Assembly (NCBI GenBank): GCA_001314655.1
Contig: LJSF01000028.1
Location: 46,347 to 110,346 of the forward strand
Reading direction: 5' to 3'
From: Rhodobacteraceae bacterium HLUCCA08
GTDB taxonomy: Bacteria; Pseudomonadota; Alphaproteobacteria; Rhodobacterales; Rhodobacteraceae
Length of the DNA: 64,000 bases
Below the pieces are notes generated by a model. It worked only from the letters and a program-made list of their open reading frames with translations, did no database searches and was not told the origin of the DNA. Each line of letters starts with the position of its first letter. Position 1 is the stretch's first letter. A program made the position numbers and the translations under genes. Shown here one piece after another: positions 45,188-53,957 of the stretch.

Positions 45188-45431
45188 GCCTGCCCCTGTT
45201 GTTGTTGCCGTCATCCCCGTGGCGTCGGGCCATAGCAGAGCGACCGGGCGGCGCGCCATCTGGAAATCTGCGGGGAAAAGCCTGTGGACAAGGCCCGATC
45301 GCGACGCGCGCGATCAGCATGTAGCATGCCCAGGCGGAGTCGTCACCAGATCACGTGGGTCGCACCCGCAGCATCGACGATTCTGTGGGCGATTTGTCCA
45401 CCCTCTGCCCACAGGGCGGTGTGACGTCAGG

Positions 45432-46106
45432 TCAGGTTTTCGCCGCCTGCCAGGCCGCGGGGTCGCGCAGGAAGACCTCGACCGCATCGCAGGTTTCGGC
45501 GGTGAAGCTGCCCGCGGCGCGGGCTTCGGCCAGCACGTCCCACCAGGTGCACAGATGGATCAGCTGCACGCCGTGGTCCGCCAGCGCGGCCTCGACGCCC
45601 TCGAAGATGCCGTAGTAGAAGATCACCGCGGTGGCCGGGCAGGTCGCGCCGGTGGCGCGGATCGCGTCGACGAAAGAGAGCTTGGAGCCCCCGTCGGTGG
45701 TCAGATCCTCGACCAGCAGCACGCGCTGGCCCGGCGTCATGTCGCCCTCGATCCGGGCGTTGCGGCCGTAGCCCTTGGGCGTCTTGCGGACATAGGTCAT
45801 CGGCAGCGCCAGCCGTTCGGCGACCAGCGCGGCGAAGGGGATGCCCGCGGTTTCGCCGCCGGCGATGTTGTCGAAGGCCTCGAACCCGGCCTCGCGCAGG
45901 ATCGTGACCGCGAGGAAATCCATCAGCACCGCGCGGATGCGCGGAAACGAGATCAGCCGGCGGCAGTCGATATAGGTCGGCGACAGCTTGCCCGAGGCCA
46001 GGGTGAAGGGCTCTTCGGGGCGGAAATTCACCGCGCCGATTTCCAGCAGGGCCCGGGCCGTCAGGCGGGCGATTTCATCCTTGGGGGGAAAGCTGGCGGA
46101 GATCAT
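45432..46106 (-). CDS. pyrE: Orotate phosphoribosyltransferase
   Basis: 224 residues. Converts orotate and PRPP to orotidine 5'-phosphate in pyrimidine synthesis. The PRPP-binding motif is [14 protein letters not shown] (about 124-137). Other marks are [16 protein letters not shown] and [20 protein letters not shown]. The ATG at 46106 is chosen because the open frame upstream runs through a stem-loop and palindrome and has no family similarity. Lies downstream of pyrC with a 145-nt structured gap. Confidence 0.95.
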   Translation of the reverse strand: MISASFPPKDEIARLTARALLEIGAVNFRPEEPFTLASGKLSPTYIDCRRLISFPRIRAVLMDFLAVTILREAGFEAFDNIAGGETAGIPFAALVAERLALPMTYVRKTPKGYGRNARIEGDMTPGQRVLLVEDLTTDGGSKLSFVDAIRATGATCPATAVIFYYGIFEGVEAALADHGVQLIHLCTWWDVLAEARAAGSFTAETCDAVEVFLRDPAAWQAAKT

Positions 46107-46129
46107 CGGCAAGGTCCTGAAAGCAGGGA

Positions 46130-46151
46130 CGGATTTTCCTTCGAAAATCCG
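46130..46151. other. Perfect 9-bp stem-loop in the pyrC-pyrE gap
   Basis: CGGATTTTC (46130-46138) pairs with GAAAATCCG (46143-46151) around a 4-nt loop. On the minus strand it lies 23 nt before the pyrE ATG, downstream of the palindrome. It may be an attenuation-like or processing structure, or an operator. Confidence 0.5.
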
Positions 46152-46184
46152 CGGTGGCAGCGGCGCGCGCCTGCGGCGCGCGGG

Positions 46185-46206
46185 ACGGAATTTACGTAAA
46201 TTCCGT
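46185..46206. repeat. Perfect 22-bp palindrome, copy 3 of the AATTTACGTAAATT family
   Basis: Arms ACGG and CCGT flank the common core AATTTACGTAAATT, centred between 46195 and 46196. It lies 45 nt downstream of the pyrC stop on the minus strand. Unlike copies 1 and 2 it has no second ACGT element nearby. Confidence 0.85.
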
Positions 46207-46251
46207 TTGCGGCGGGACGGGACCCGACGCAGGAGACAGATCGACGGGAGG

Positions 46252-47298
46252 TCATGCCCCGTCGACCCGCCAATGCAGCGGGAAGCCCGGATCGAAGACG
46301 GTAACGGGGCCTTCGCCGGTCTCGATCCGGGCAGGGTAGACAACCGGGTCGCCCTTGACCAGGGTCACCCTGGCCTCGTTCGGCGGCAGGCCGTAGAAGG
46401 CCGGGCCGTTGAGCGAGGTGAAGGCTTCGAGCCGGTCCAGCCGATCTGCGGCGTCAAAGACCTCGGCCAGGCAGGACAGGGTATTGGGCGCGCTGAAGAT
46501 CCCGGCACAGCCACAATCCTGCAGCTTGGCCGGGTCGGCATGCGGCGCGCTGTCGGTGCCCAGAAAGAAGCGCCAGTCGCCGCTGGTCGCGGCGTCGACC
46601 AGGGCGATGCGGTGGGATTCGCGTTTGGCCACGGGCAGGCAGTAGTAATGCGGGCGGATACCGCCGGCCAGGATCGCGTTGCGGTTGATGATCAGGTGAT
46701 GGGTGGTGATCGTCGCCGCCAGCCGCTTGTGATGGTCGCGCACGTAATCGACCGCGTCCTGGGTGGTCACGTGTTCCATCACCACGCGCAGATCGTCCAC
46801 GCGTTTGCGGATCGGGTGCAGCACCTTGTCGATGAACACCTTTTCGCGGTCGAAGATGTCGATGTCGCTGTCCACTACCTCGCCATGGACGCACAGCGGC
46901 ATCCCGATCTCGGCCATCCGTTCGAGCACCGGCATGACCTTGTCGAAATCGCGCACGCCCGAGGCGGAATTCGTCGTCGCCCCGGCGGGATAGAGTTTCA
47001 CCGCCGTGGCGATCCCGGCCGCATGGGCGGCGGCGACGTCGTCGGGGTCGGTCTCTTCGGTCAGGTAAAGCGTCATCAGCGGGGTGAAACCGGCGCCGTC
47101 GGGCAGGGCGGCCAGGATCCGGTCGCGATAGGCGGCGGCCTGGGCGCCGGTCACCACCGGCGGCACCAGGTTGGGCATGATGATGGCGCGGGCGAAATGG
47201 GCCGCCGAATAGGGCAGCACCCCGTTCAGCATGGCGCCGTCGCGCAGATGCAGGTGCCAGTCGTCGGGGCGGCGGATCGTCAGGGTCTGTCGGGTCAT
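46252..47298 (-). CDS. pyrC: Dihydroorotase (class II)
   Basis: 348 residues, the E. coli PyrC-type length. Zinc enzyme forming dihydroorotate in pyrimidine synthesis. The metal motif DWHLHLRDG is at residues 12-20. The conserved [11 protein letters not shown] carries the carboxylated lysine, and later [17 protein letters not shown] and GTDSAPH give the remaining ligands. It is followed by pyrE on the same strand. Confidence 0.96.
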   Translation of the reverse strand: MTRQTLTIRRPDDWHLHLRDGAMLNGVLPYSAAHFARAIIMPNLVPPVVTGAQAAAYRDRILAALPDGAGFTPLMTLYLTEETDPDDVAAAHAAGIATAVKLYPAGATTNSASGVRDFDKVMPVLERMAEIGMPLCVHGEVVDSDIDIFDREKVFIDKVLHPIRKRVDDLRVVMEHVTTQDAVDYVRDHHKRLAATITTHHLIINRNAILAGGIRPHYYCLPVAKRESHRIALVDAATSGDWRFFLGTDSAPHADPAKLQDCGCAGIFSAPNTLSCLAEVFDAADRLDRLEAFTSLNGPAFYGLPPNEARVTLVKGDPVVYPARIETGEGPVTVFDPGFPLHWRVDGA

Positions 47299-47412
47299 GC
47301 GGCAGCCTTTACACCGGCGCCGGCCCGCTGACCAGAGCGGGCGGGGCTTGCGCGCCGCGGTGGCGGGTGCCTATCTGACACCAGGGTCCATGCCCGGAGA
47401 GGGAGGTGTCGG

Positions 47413-47688
47413 ATGGTCGCGTTTCTTCTTGCACTGGTCGCCGGTTTCGTCACCCCGGCCCTGGACGGGGCGATCAGCCGGCCGCTGGCCCGGTCCCTGT
47501 CGCGGGTCATCGCGATCGAGGATCGCGAACTGCGCCTGGTCAGTTTCCTGATCGCCCTGCTGGCGGTCGGCCTGTTCTGCGCGATCTTCGACACCGGATC
47601 GGTCCTGGGCGTCGCGTCGGGCATGATCCTGGGCTATTTCGCCCTGCGGCTGAGCACGGCTTTGCGGGCGGCGCTCGACCGGCGCTAG
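47413..47688 (+). CDS. Small membrane protein, unknown
   Basis: 91 residues with a strong GAGGGAGGTG ribosome-binding site. Two or three hydrophobic segments: about 2-15, 42-62 and 64-80. A polar stretch (RPLARSLSRVIAIEDRELR) lies between them. I recognise no family. It starts 115 nt from the divergent pyrC. Confidence 0.7.
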   Translation: MVAFLLALVAGFVTPALDGAISRPLARSLSRVIAIEDRELRLVSFLIALLAVGLFCAIFDTGSVLGVASGMILGYFALRLSTALRAALDRR

Positions 47689-47791
47689 GGGCTTGTGGGC
47701 GACGCATGGCGGGAATGCTTGTTTTGCAGCACAAAAGTCAAAGAGGGTGACCTATATACCGGTCAGGGAGGCCGGACAAAGGACACATATC

Positions 47792-48040
47792 ATGGCTTTT
47801 CTCACCGCCACCGCCACCGCCACCGCCACCCCCACTTCCGCCGCCACCGCCACTTCCACCGCCCCGAAACGCCCGATGCTGGAGCGTCTGGGCGATTGGG
47901 TCGACCGGCTGTCCAGCGCCCAGGCGCATGTGCGCGAAATCGCCGCCCTGCAGGCGAAATCCGATGCCGAGCTGGCCCGGATGGGCCTGGCGCGCGAGGA
48001 TATCCCGGGCCACGTGATGCGCGCGCGCTATTACATCTGA
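47792..48040 (+). CDS. DUF1127-like small protein with an N-terminal Thr-Ala repeat
   Basis: 82 residues. The C-terminal part (REIAALQAKSDAELARMGLA, then REDIPGHVMR) resembles DUF1127 proteins, small Arg-rich factors that in Rhodobacter bind and modulate small RNAs or metabolic regulators. The N-terminus is a Thr-Ala repeat encoded by ACCGCC hexamers (about 47803-47832). AAAGGA lies 8 nt before the ATG. The TATATA at 47753-47758 may be a -10 box, but no -35 match was found at the right distance. Confidence 0.75.
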   Translation: MAFLTATATATATPTSAATATSTAPKRPMLERLGDWVDRLSSAQAHVREIAALQAKSDAELARMGLAREDIPGHVMRARYYI

Positions 48041-48062
48041 GACACGCGACCGGTCGGCCGGA

Positions 48063-49022
48063 TCAGGCCTCGGCCGGTTCGGCGACACCCAGCTCTTCGA
48101 GCTTGCGCAGGAAAAGCGGGCGGCGCTGCTTGCGGGTGGCGTGCCGGCAGACCCTGGCGATCATCGCCGGGCGGCCTTGCGCCTCCAGCCGGTGCAGAAG
48201 CGCCCGCAGATAGGGCACGTGGTCGCGCCGTTCGCGCCACAGTTCGGCAAAGGCCGGCGCGTCAAGCGAGCCTTCCATCGCCATCTCGACCATATCGGTC
48301 AGGACCTCCATCCGCGCGAAGTCCTTTTCGATCGCATCTCCCAGCCCCGGAACCCGGCAGAACGTGACGTTGCGCGCGCGAAACAGCGCGGCATGCATCG
48401 CATCCTCGGCCACCCGGGGATCATAGACGACCCAGGCGCGGGCGGCGGTTTCGATCATGTCCGGGGCATAGCCGAAGCGCGCGGTGAAGTCCTGCCGGCG
48501 CTGGCCGGTGAACCGGCGATCCCAGCCGGCGACGCGCGGATCCAGCGTGGCCTGCGGGCGCAGGGCCAGCACATGCGCCTCGGGCGCGCAGACCGAATAG
48601 GCGGCGGCGGCATAGCCGCAGGCCCCGGCGCCATGGAACAGCACCCGGTCGAAGGCGTCGAAGAACCCGTCGTCGATCAGCCGGTCGAAGAAGGCATAGA
48701 TGGCCTCGCCGCGGAACCAGCTGTCGGCCTCGGCCAGCAAGGTCAGCGAGGACCAGTCCAGCGTCGCCGCGAAACCATAGCCCAGCGGCACCGAGCCTTC
48801 GTTGATCCGGCGGACCTGGGGCGCGGTTTCGAAACAGACCAGCAGCACCGGGCCGCGATCGACGAACAAGGCCCTGTGGCCGCCGTCCAGGTGTTCGGCA
48901 AAGCCATGGGTTTCGGCGATCTCGTCGATCCGCGCCGACCAGCCGGACCGGTCCAGGCCGCTTACATCCGCCGAGAAATCGAGGCCTGAATCGCCCATGT
49001 CGCCATCCGTTTGGTTAACCAT
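48063..49022 (-). CDS. Conserved-looking protein of unknown function
   Basis: 319 residues. I do not recognise the family. The middle contains RVLFHGAGACGYAAAAYSV, a small-residue-rich turn after a strand that recalls the nucleophile elbow of alpha/beta hydrolases, though the expected Ser is replaced by Cys. It is followed by HVLALRPQATLDPRVAGWDRRF. The C-terminal 60 residues are basic and helical (RHATRKQRRPLFLRK). There is no signal peptide. The start may be ATG 49022 or the internal ATG 48998, which has a better upstream GGATGG. Confidence 0.65.
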   Translation of the reverse strand: MVNQTDGDMGDSGLDFSADVSGLDRSGWSARIDEIAETHGFAEHLDGGHRALFVDRGPVLLVCFETAPQVRRINEGSVPLGYGFAATLDWSSLTLLAEADSWFRGEAIYAFFDRLIDDGFFDAFDRVLFHGAGACGYAAAAYSVCAPEAHVLALRPQATLDPRVAGWDRRFTGQRRQDFTARFGYAPDMIETAARAWVVYDPRVAEDAMHAALFRARNVTFCRVPGLGDAIEKDFARMEVLTDMVEMAMEGSLDAPAFAELWRERRDHVPYLRALLHRLEAQGRPAMIARVCRHATRKQRRPLFLRKLEELGVAEPAEA

Positions 49023-49108
49023 GTTCCGTCATCGGTTGTCTTATGACATTGGGGCAAACTTGCGCAATGCAAGGACCGATTTGAGGGTCATGGGTTAACG
49101 CCCGGTTA

Positions 49109-50314
49109 TCAGAAGAACGCCTGAAGCCCGGTTTGTGCACGCCCCAGGATCAATGCGTGGATATCATGGGTGCCTTCGTAGGTGTTCACGGTTTCCAGGT
49201 TCACCATATGGCGGATGACCTGGAAATCCTCGGAAATCCCGTTGCCGCCATGCATGTCGCGGGCGTGGCGGGCGATGTCCAGCGCGACCCCGCAATTGTT
49301 GCGCTTCATCAGGCTGATCGCCTCGGGCGCCGCGCGGCCGGCCTCCATCATCCGGCCCAGCTGCAACGCGCCGGACAGGCCCAGGGCGATGCCGGTCTGC
49401 ATGTCGGCCAGTTTCTTCTGGAACAGCTGGGTCTGGGCGATCGGGCGCCCGAACTGCTTGCGATCGAGGCCATAGTCGCGGGCCGCGTGCCAACAGGCCT
49501 CGGCGGCGCCCATCACGCCCCAGGCGATGCCGTAGCGGGCGCGGTTGAGGCAGCCGAACGGGCCCTTGAGCCCCTCGACCCCGGGCAGCAGCGCGTCGTC
49601 GCCGACCTCGACCCCGTCCATCACGATCTCGCCGGTGACCGAGGCGCGCAAGGACAGCTTGCCGGCCACTTTCGGCGCCGACAGGCCGGGGCTGCCCTTG
49701 TCCAGGGCGAACCCGCGGATCTTGCCGCCATGGGCTTCGGATTTCGCCCAGACCACGAACACATCCGCGATCGGCGCGTTGGAAATCCACATCTTGGTGC
49801 CGGTCAGGCGATAGCCATGGGCGGTCTTTTCGGCCCGGGCCTTCATGCCGCCGGGGTCCGATCCGGCATCCGGTTCGGTCAGCCCGAAACAGCCGATCAG
49901 GCGGCCCTCGGCCAGGCCGGGCAGGTATTTCTGCCGTTGCGCCTCGGTCCCGTAGGCGTGGATCGGATACATCACCAGCGAGGATTGCACCGACATCATC
50001 GACCGATAGCCCGAATCGACCCGTTCGATTTCCCGCGCCACCAGGCCATAGGTCACATAGCCCGCGCCCAGGCCGCCGTATTCTTCGGGGATGGTCACGC
50101 CCAGCAGGCCGGCCGCGCCCATCTGTTTGAAGAGTTCCGGGGCCACGGCCTCGTCCCGGTAATCGGCGGCGACGCGCGGTTGCAGATTGGCTTGCGCAAA
50201 GCCATGGGCGGCGTCGCGCAGCATCCGTTCGTCCTCGGTCAGCCGGTCTTCCAGCCGCAGGGGATCGGTCCAGTCGAAGGCCCCCAGATCGGGCCCGTAT
50301 CCGTCTTTCGCCAT
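49109..50314 (-). CDS. gcdH: Glutaryl-CoA dehydrogenase (acyl-CoA dehydrogenase family)
   Basis: 401 residues. FAD enzyme that oxidises and decarboxylates glutaryl-CoA to crotonyl-CoA in lysine, tryptophan and hydroxylysine breakdown. The catalytic Glu lies in [19 protein letters not shown] near the C-terminus, a pattern specific to this branch. Other family marks are [18 protein letters not shown] and [16 protein letters not shown]. The ATG at 50314 has a GGAGGTG ribosome-binding site. Confidence 0.9.
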   Translation of the reverse strand: MAKDGYGPDLGAFDWTDPLRLEDRLTEDERMLRDAAHGFAQANLQPRVAADYRDEAVAPELFKQMGAAGLLGVTIPEEYGGLGAGYVTYGLVAREIERVDSGYRSMMSVQSSLVMYPIHAYGTEAQRQKYLPGLAEGRLIGCFGLTEPDAGSDPGGMKARAEKTAHGYRLTGTKMWISNAPIADVFVVWAKSEAHGGKIRGFALDKGSPGLSAPKVAGKLSLRASVTGEIVMDGVEVGDDALLPGVEGLKGPFGCLNRARYGIAWGVMGAAEACWHAARDYGLDRKQFGRPIAQTQLFQKKLADMQTGIALGLSGALQLGRMMEAGRAAPEAISLMKRNNCGVALDIARHARDMHGGNGISEDFQVIRHMVNLETVNTYEGTHDIHALILGRAQTGLQAFF

Positions 50315-50422
50315 GGCGCACCTCCGTTTGCTCCTGCCTATCGCGCCCCCCGGGGCGGGGCAATGGCGCCTTGACGCCGCGCGCCGCCCCGGCCAGCCTG
50401 TGCCGGCAGGGGAGGGTCGCGC

Positions 50423-51322
50423 ATGAAATCCATCGACGCGGTGCAAGAGGCGCTGGCGGACCAGGCCTATGTCTGCGGGCGCGCCCTGGCCACGGTGGTG
50501 TTCCTGTCGCTGCGCCTGGGCCGGCCGCTGTTCCTGGAAGGCGAGGCGGGCACCGGCAAGACCGAGATCGCCAAGGCGATCGCCGCCGCCCTGGGCCGCC
50601 GCCTGATCCGGCTGCAATGCTACGAGGGGCTGGATGCGGCCGCGGCCGTCTATGAATGGAACTTCGCCGCCCAGATGGTGGCGATCCGCGCCGCCGAGGC
50701 CCAAGGGTCTGCCGACAAGGACCTCCTGCAAAATTCCCTGTTTTCGGGCGATTTCCTGATCGAACGGCCGCTGCTGCAGGCGATGCGGCCCGATCCCGCC
50801 GGCGCCCCGGTCCTGCTGATCGACGAGATCGACCGCACCGACGAACCCTTCGAGGCCTTCCTGCTGGAGGCGCTGTCGGATTTCCAGGTGACGATCCCCG
50901 AACTTGGCACGATTGCCGCGCCCGAGCCGCCGATCGTGATCCTGACCTCGAACCGCACCCGCGAAGTGCATGACGCGCTGAAACGCCGCTGCCTGTATCA
51001 CTGGGTCGACTACCCCGATTTCGACCGCGAGATCGAGATCCTGCAGGCCCGCGCGCCCGAGGCGGCCGAGACGCTCAGCCGCGAAATCGTCGCCTTTGTC
51101 CAGAAGCTCCGCACCGAGGATCTGTTCAAACGCCCCGGCGTGGCCGAGACCATCGACTGGGCGAAATGCCTGCTGGCGCTGGATGTGATCGACCTGAGCC
51201 CCCAGGTGATTTCCGACACATTGGGCGCGATCCTGAAATACCAGGACGACATCGCCCGCATCGACGGCTCGGAGGCCAAGCGCCTGCTGGACGAGGTCAA
51301 GGCGGAGCTTGCCCCGGCATGA
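50423..51322 (+). CDS. MoxR-family AAA ATPase (CoxD-like)
   Basis: 299 residues. Walker A is [12 protein letters not shown] (40-51), Walker [21 protein letters not shown], then sensor-1 [18 protein letters not shown], with the RRC(L/F) typical of the CoxD branch. These ATPases pair with a VWA protein to insert metal centres or remodel target enzymes; CoxD/CoxE act on CO dehydrogenase. The VWA gene follows directly. No oxidase or dehydrogenase target is adjacent, so the client is unknown. ATG at 50423 with GGAGGG upstream. Confidence 0.88.
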   Translation: MKSIDAVQEALADQAYVCGRALATVVFLSLRLGRPLFLEGEAGTGKTEIAKAIAAALGRRLIRLQCYEGLDAAAAVYEWNFAAQMVAIRAAEAQGSADKDLLQNSLFSGDFLIERPLLQAMRPDPAGAPVLLIDEIDRTDEPFEAFLLEALSDFQVTIPELGTIAAPEPPIVILTSNRTREVHDALKRRCLYHWVDYPDFDREIEILQARAPEAAETLSREIVAFVQKLRTEDLFKRPGVAETIDWAKCLLALDVIDLSPQVISDTLGAILKYQDDIARIDGSEAKRLLDEVKAELAPA

Positions 51323-51383
51323 CCCGTCTTTTCCCGTCAGATCGCCCGGGGGATCCGGCGGGCTGGCCCACCGGTCGGCGCTG

Positions 51384-52637
51384 ATGGCCGCCTACCTTCC
51401 CCTCGATATCCCCGACGACGGCAAGCTGGCCCACAACATCACCCATTTCGCCCGGGCCCTGCGCCGGGCCGGGCTGCCGGTGGGGCCGGGACGGGTGCTG
51501 GATGCGGTGCGTGCGGTCGCCGCGGCGGGGTTTTCCGAACGGGCCGATTTCTATCACACGCTGCAGGCCTGTTTCGTGTCGCGCCCCGAACACCGGCTGG
51601 TCTTTGCCCGGGCGTTTCACCTCTATTGGCGCGACCCGCGCTACCTCGAACACATGATGTCGCTGATGATGCCCGCGGTGCGCGGGGTGCAGGAGGAGCG
51701 CGCCGCCCAGGCGGCCGACAAACGCGCCGCCGAAGCGCTGCTCGACGGGGCCCAGGCGGATCTGCCGCAAAGCGAGGAGCACAGCGACGAGGAGTTGCTG
51801 ATCGAGGTCGACGCGTCCCAGACCATCTCGACCGAGGAAAAATTGCGGACGTTGGATTTTGAACAGATGAGCGTCGATGAAATGGCGAAAGCCCGCCGTC
51901 TGATTGCAAAACTGCAACTTCCGGTCCCCCCGATCCGGACCCGGCGGGCCGAATCCCTGCCCGGACCCTTGCCCGACTGGCGCCGCACCCTGCGCCGGGC
52001 GATGCGCAACGGGGGCGAAATCCGCCGCTTCGAAACCCGGCGCCGCAAGCTGCGCTATCCCAACCTGGTCGTGCTGTGCGACATTTCGGGCTCGATGTCG
52101 CAGTACAGCCGCGCGGTGCTGCATTTCGTCCATGCGGTGACCAATGCCAAGGGCCAGGGCTGGGCCCGGGTACATGCCTTCACCTTCGGCACGCGGCTGA
52201 CCAACATCACCCGCCACATGGGCGCCCGCGATGTCGACGCCGCGCTGAAATCCGCCGGGGCCGAGGCGCAGGATTGGGAAGGCGGCACGCGGATCGGGGC
52301 CTGCCTGCACGATTTCAACCGCGACTGGTCGCGCCGGGTGCTGGGGCAGGGCGCGGTGGTGCTGCTGATCACCGACGGGCTCGACCGCGACCCCGACAGC
52401 GCGCTGGGCCGCGAAATGGAACGGCTGGCGCTGTCCTGCCGCCAGCTGATCTGGCTCAACCCCCTGCTGCGGTGGGAGGAATTCGCCCCGCGCGCCCGCG
52501 GCATCCGGCAGATGCTGCCCCATGTCACCGCCTTTCGCGCGGGCCACAACATCGCCGCGCTGGAGGGGCTGGCCGAGGCCCTGGCCCGCCCCGCCGACAG
52601 CGGCGAAAAGGCGCGGCTGATGGCGATGCTGGATTGA
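51384..52637 (+). CDS. VWA-domain protein (CoxE-like), MoxR partner
   Basis: 417 residues. The C-terminal half is a von Willebrand A-type domain with the MIDAS motif [10 protein letters not shown] (about 232-241) and a downstream TDGLDRDP. The N-terminal half is helical. The start ATG overlaps a TGA that ends a 21-codon frame beginning at the MoxR stop (ATGA at 51319, TGATG at 51382). There is no normal ribosome-binding site, so translation may depend on this coupling. It forms a pair with the MoxR ATPase. Confidence 0.88.
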   Translation: MAAYLPLDIPDDGKLAHNITHFARALRRAGLPVGPGRVLDAVRAVAAAGFSERADFYHTLQACFVSRPEHRLVFARAFHLYWRDPRYLEHMMSLMMPAVRGVQEERAAQAADKRAAEALLDGAQADLPQSEEHSDEELLIEVDASQTISTEEKLRTLDFEQMSVDEMAKARRLIAKLQLPVPPIRTRRAESLPGPLPDWRRTLRRAMRNGGEIRRFETRRRKLRYPNLVVLCDISGSMSQYSRAVLHFVHAVTNAKGQGWARVHAFTFGTRLTNITRHMGARDVDAALKSAGAEAQDWEGGTRIGACLHDFNRDWSRRVLGQGAVVLLITDGLDRDPDSALGREMERLALSCRQLIWLNPLLRWEEFAPRARGIRQMLPHVTAFRAGHNIAALEGLAEALARPADSGEKARLMAMLD

Positions 52638-52707
52638 TCTGAATCATACGCACATCCTGATGTTGCCATGTAATTTCCGCCTGACGACAATCAGGAAGGA
52701 ACACAAC

Positions 52708-53262
52708 ATGCCACTCAACTGGAAATCGGGCGGGGTTCTTTTGGGCCTTGTCTTCTTTCTGGCGGTGCTGCTGGTCAAACCGATCGGGGTCAGCACGCAA
52801 TTCGTCATCCTTGACGGGATCATCGGCGACGCGGTCAATCCCGCGCTGGTCACCCAGGCCGAGGACGGGGCCTGGACCTCGACCAATGATTACCTGGCCA
52901 AGTCGGGCGGGAAATACGCGAAATCCGTCGCCAATCCGCTGAACTACAGCTTTCTTTTCGTGCTGGCCATGGCGGCGGGGGCCTTTGCCTCGGCCCTGGC
53001 GCGGGGCGGCAACGGCGCGGCGGAAAACCGCGCCCCGGCGCTCTGGCGGGCGAATTTCGGCGACGGCGCGGGCAAACGCTTCCTGGTCGCCTTTCTCGGC
53101 GGGTTCGTGGTGCTCTATGGCGCGCGGCTGGCGGGGGGCTGCACCTCGGGGCACATGATGTCGGGAATGATGCAGACCGCGGTGTCGGGCTATGTCTTTG
53201 CCGCCGGCGCCTTCCTTGCGGCGGTGCCCGTCGCGCTGATGATCTACAAGCAGGAGGGCTGA
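52708..53262 (+). CDS. YeeE/YedE-family membrane protein, first half
   Basis: 184 residues behind AGGAAGGA. Four membrane helices with the signature RLAGGCTSGHMMSGMMQ (about 148-164). Together with the next gene this forms the two-part version of YeeE/YedE (PmpAB-like), which in other bacteria imports thiosulfate or related sulfur species; the family's conserved Cys is in GGCTSGH. The two genes are 3 nt apart. The role here in sulfur uptake is inferred from family. Confidence 0.88.
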   Translation: MPLNWKSGGVLLGLVFFLAVLLVKPIGVSTQFVILDGIIGDAVNPALVTQAEDGAWTSTNDYLAKSGGKYAKSVANPLNYSFLFVLAMAAGAFASALARGGNGAAENRAPALWRANFGDGAGKRFLVAFLGGFVVLYGARLAGGCTSGHMMSGMMQTAVSGYVFAAGAFLAAVPVALMIYKQEG

Positions 53263-53265
53263 GCC

Positions 53266-53844
53266 ATGGACATCATCCTTGCCATCGTGATCGGCGCCGG
53301 TTTCGGCGCGGTGCTGGACCGGATCGGGGCCACCAATCCCACCTGGATCGGCCGCATGCTGAGCCTGAAGAACCTGCACCTGATGAAGACCATCCTGCTG
53401 GCGATCGGCACCGCCTCGGTGCTGATGTTCGGCGGCCAGATGCTGGGCCTGGTCGATGTCGGCCACATGAGCGTCAAGACCGCCTATGTCGGCGTCTTCA
53501 TCGGCGGGCTGCTGCTGGGCGCGGGCTGGGCCGCGTCGGGCTATTGCCCGGGCACCGGGGTCTGCGCCGCGGCCACAGGGCGCAAGGACGCGCTGTTCTT
53601 CATCGCCGGGGGCCTGCTGGGGGCGGCGGCCTATATGGTCACCTACCCGATGTGGCAGGGCGCGGGCCTGCTGGAGGGTGCCGCCACGACCCTGGGCGCG
53701 ATCCCGGGGGCCGAATATGACAGCCTGCTGAACCTGCGCGGCGATGTGGTCGGGCTGGTGCTGGGCGTGCTGTTCATCGTGATCGCCGCGGCGCTGCCGG
53801 GCAAGCCGACCCGCGGCGCGCCGATCCCGGCCCCGGCGGAATAG
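53266..53844 (+). CDS. YeeE/YedE-family membrane protein, second half
   Basis: 192 residues. Membrane helices with the second-half motif GYCPGTGVCAAATGRKDAL (about 93-111), the counterpart of the Cys motif in the first half. The start is 3 nt after the previous stop, so both halves should be made together. A terminator follows. Confidence 0.88.
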   Translation: MDIILAIVIGAGFGAVLDRIGATNPTWIGRMLSLKNLHLMKTILLAIGTASVLMFGGQMLGLVDVGHMSVKTAYVGVFIGGLLLGAGWAASGYCPGTGVCAAATGRKDALFFIAGGLLGAAAYMVTYPMWQGAGLLEGAATTLGAIPGAEYDSLLNLRGDVVGLVLGVLFIVIAAALPGKPTRGAPIPAPAE

Positions 53845-53864
53845 GCCGGGCCGCCCCCGATCCG

Positions 53865-53895
53865 ACGGGCCGCGTCCACGGGCGCGGCCCGTTTC
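53865..53895 (+). terminator. Rho-independent terminator after the YeeE/YedE pair
   Basis: A perfect 10-bp stem, ACGGGCCGCG (53865-53874) with CGCGGCCCGT (53883-53892), an 8-nt loop and TTC after it. It lies 20 nt past the stop. Confidence 0.6.
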
Positions 53896-53957
53896 ACGTC
53901 TGGCCAAATCCGGGGTGTCGGCTTAGGAAGACGGCTCGACCCAGCGAAGGCCAGGCC

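Noticed and set aside
45297-45315. GATCGCG-ACGCG-CGCGATC stem-loop between pyrE and dnaB as a terminator
   Set aside because: No T-tract on either strand and only 7 bp; not convincing as a terminator.
49095-49109. TTAA-N7-TTAT as a CtrA binding site
   Set aside because: One mismatch to TTAA-N7-TTAA and it overlaps the gcdH stop codon; too weak without a set of similar sites.
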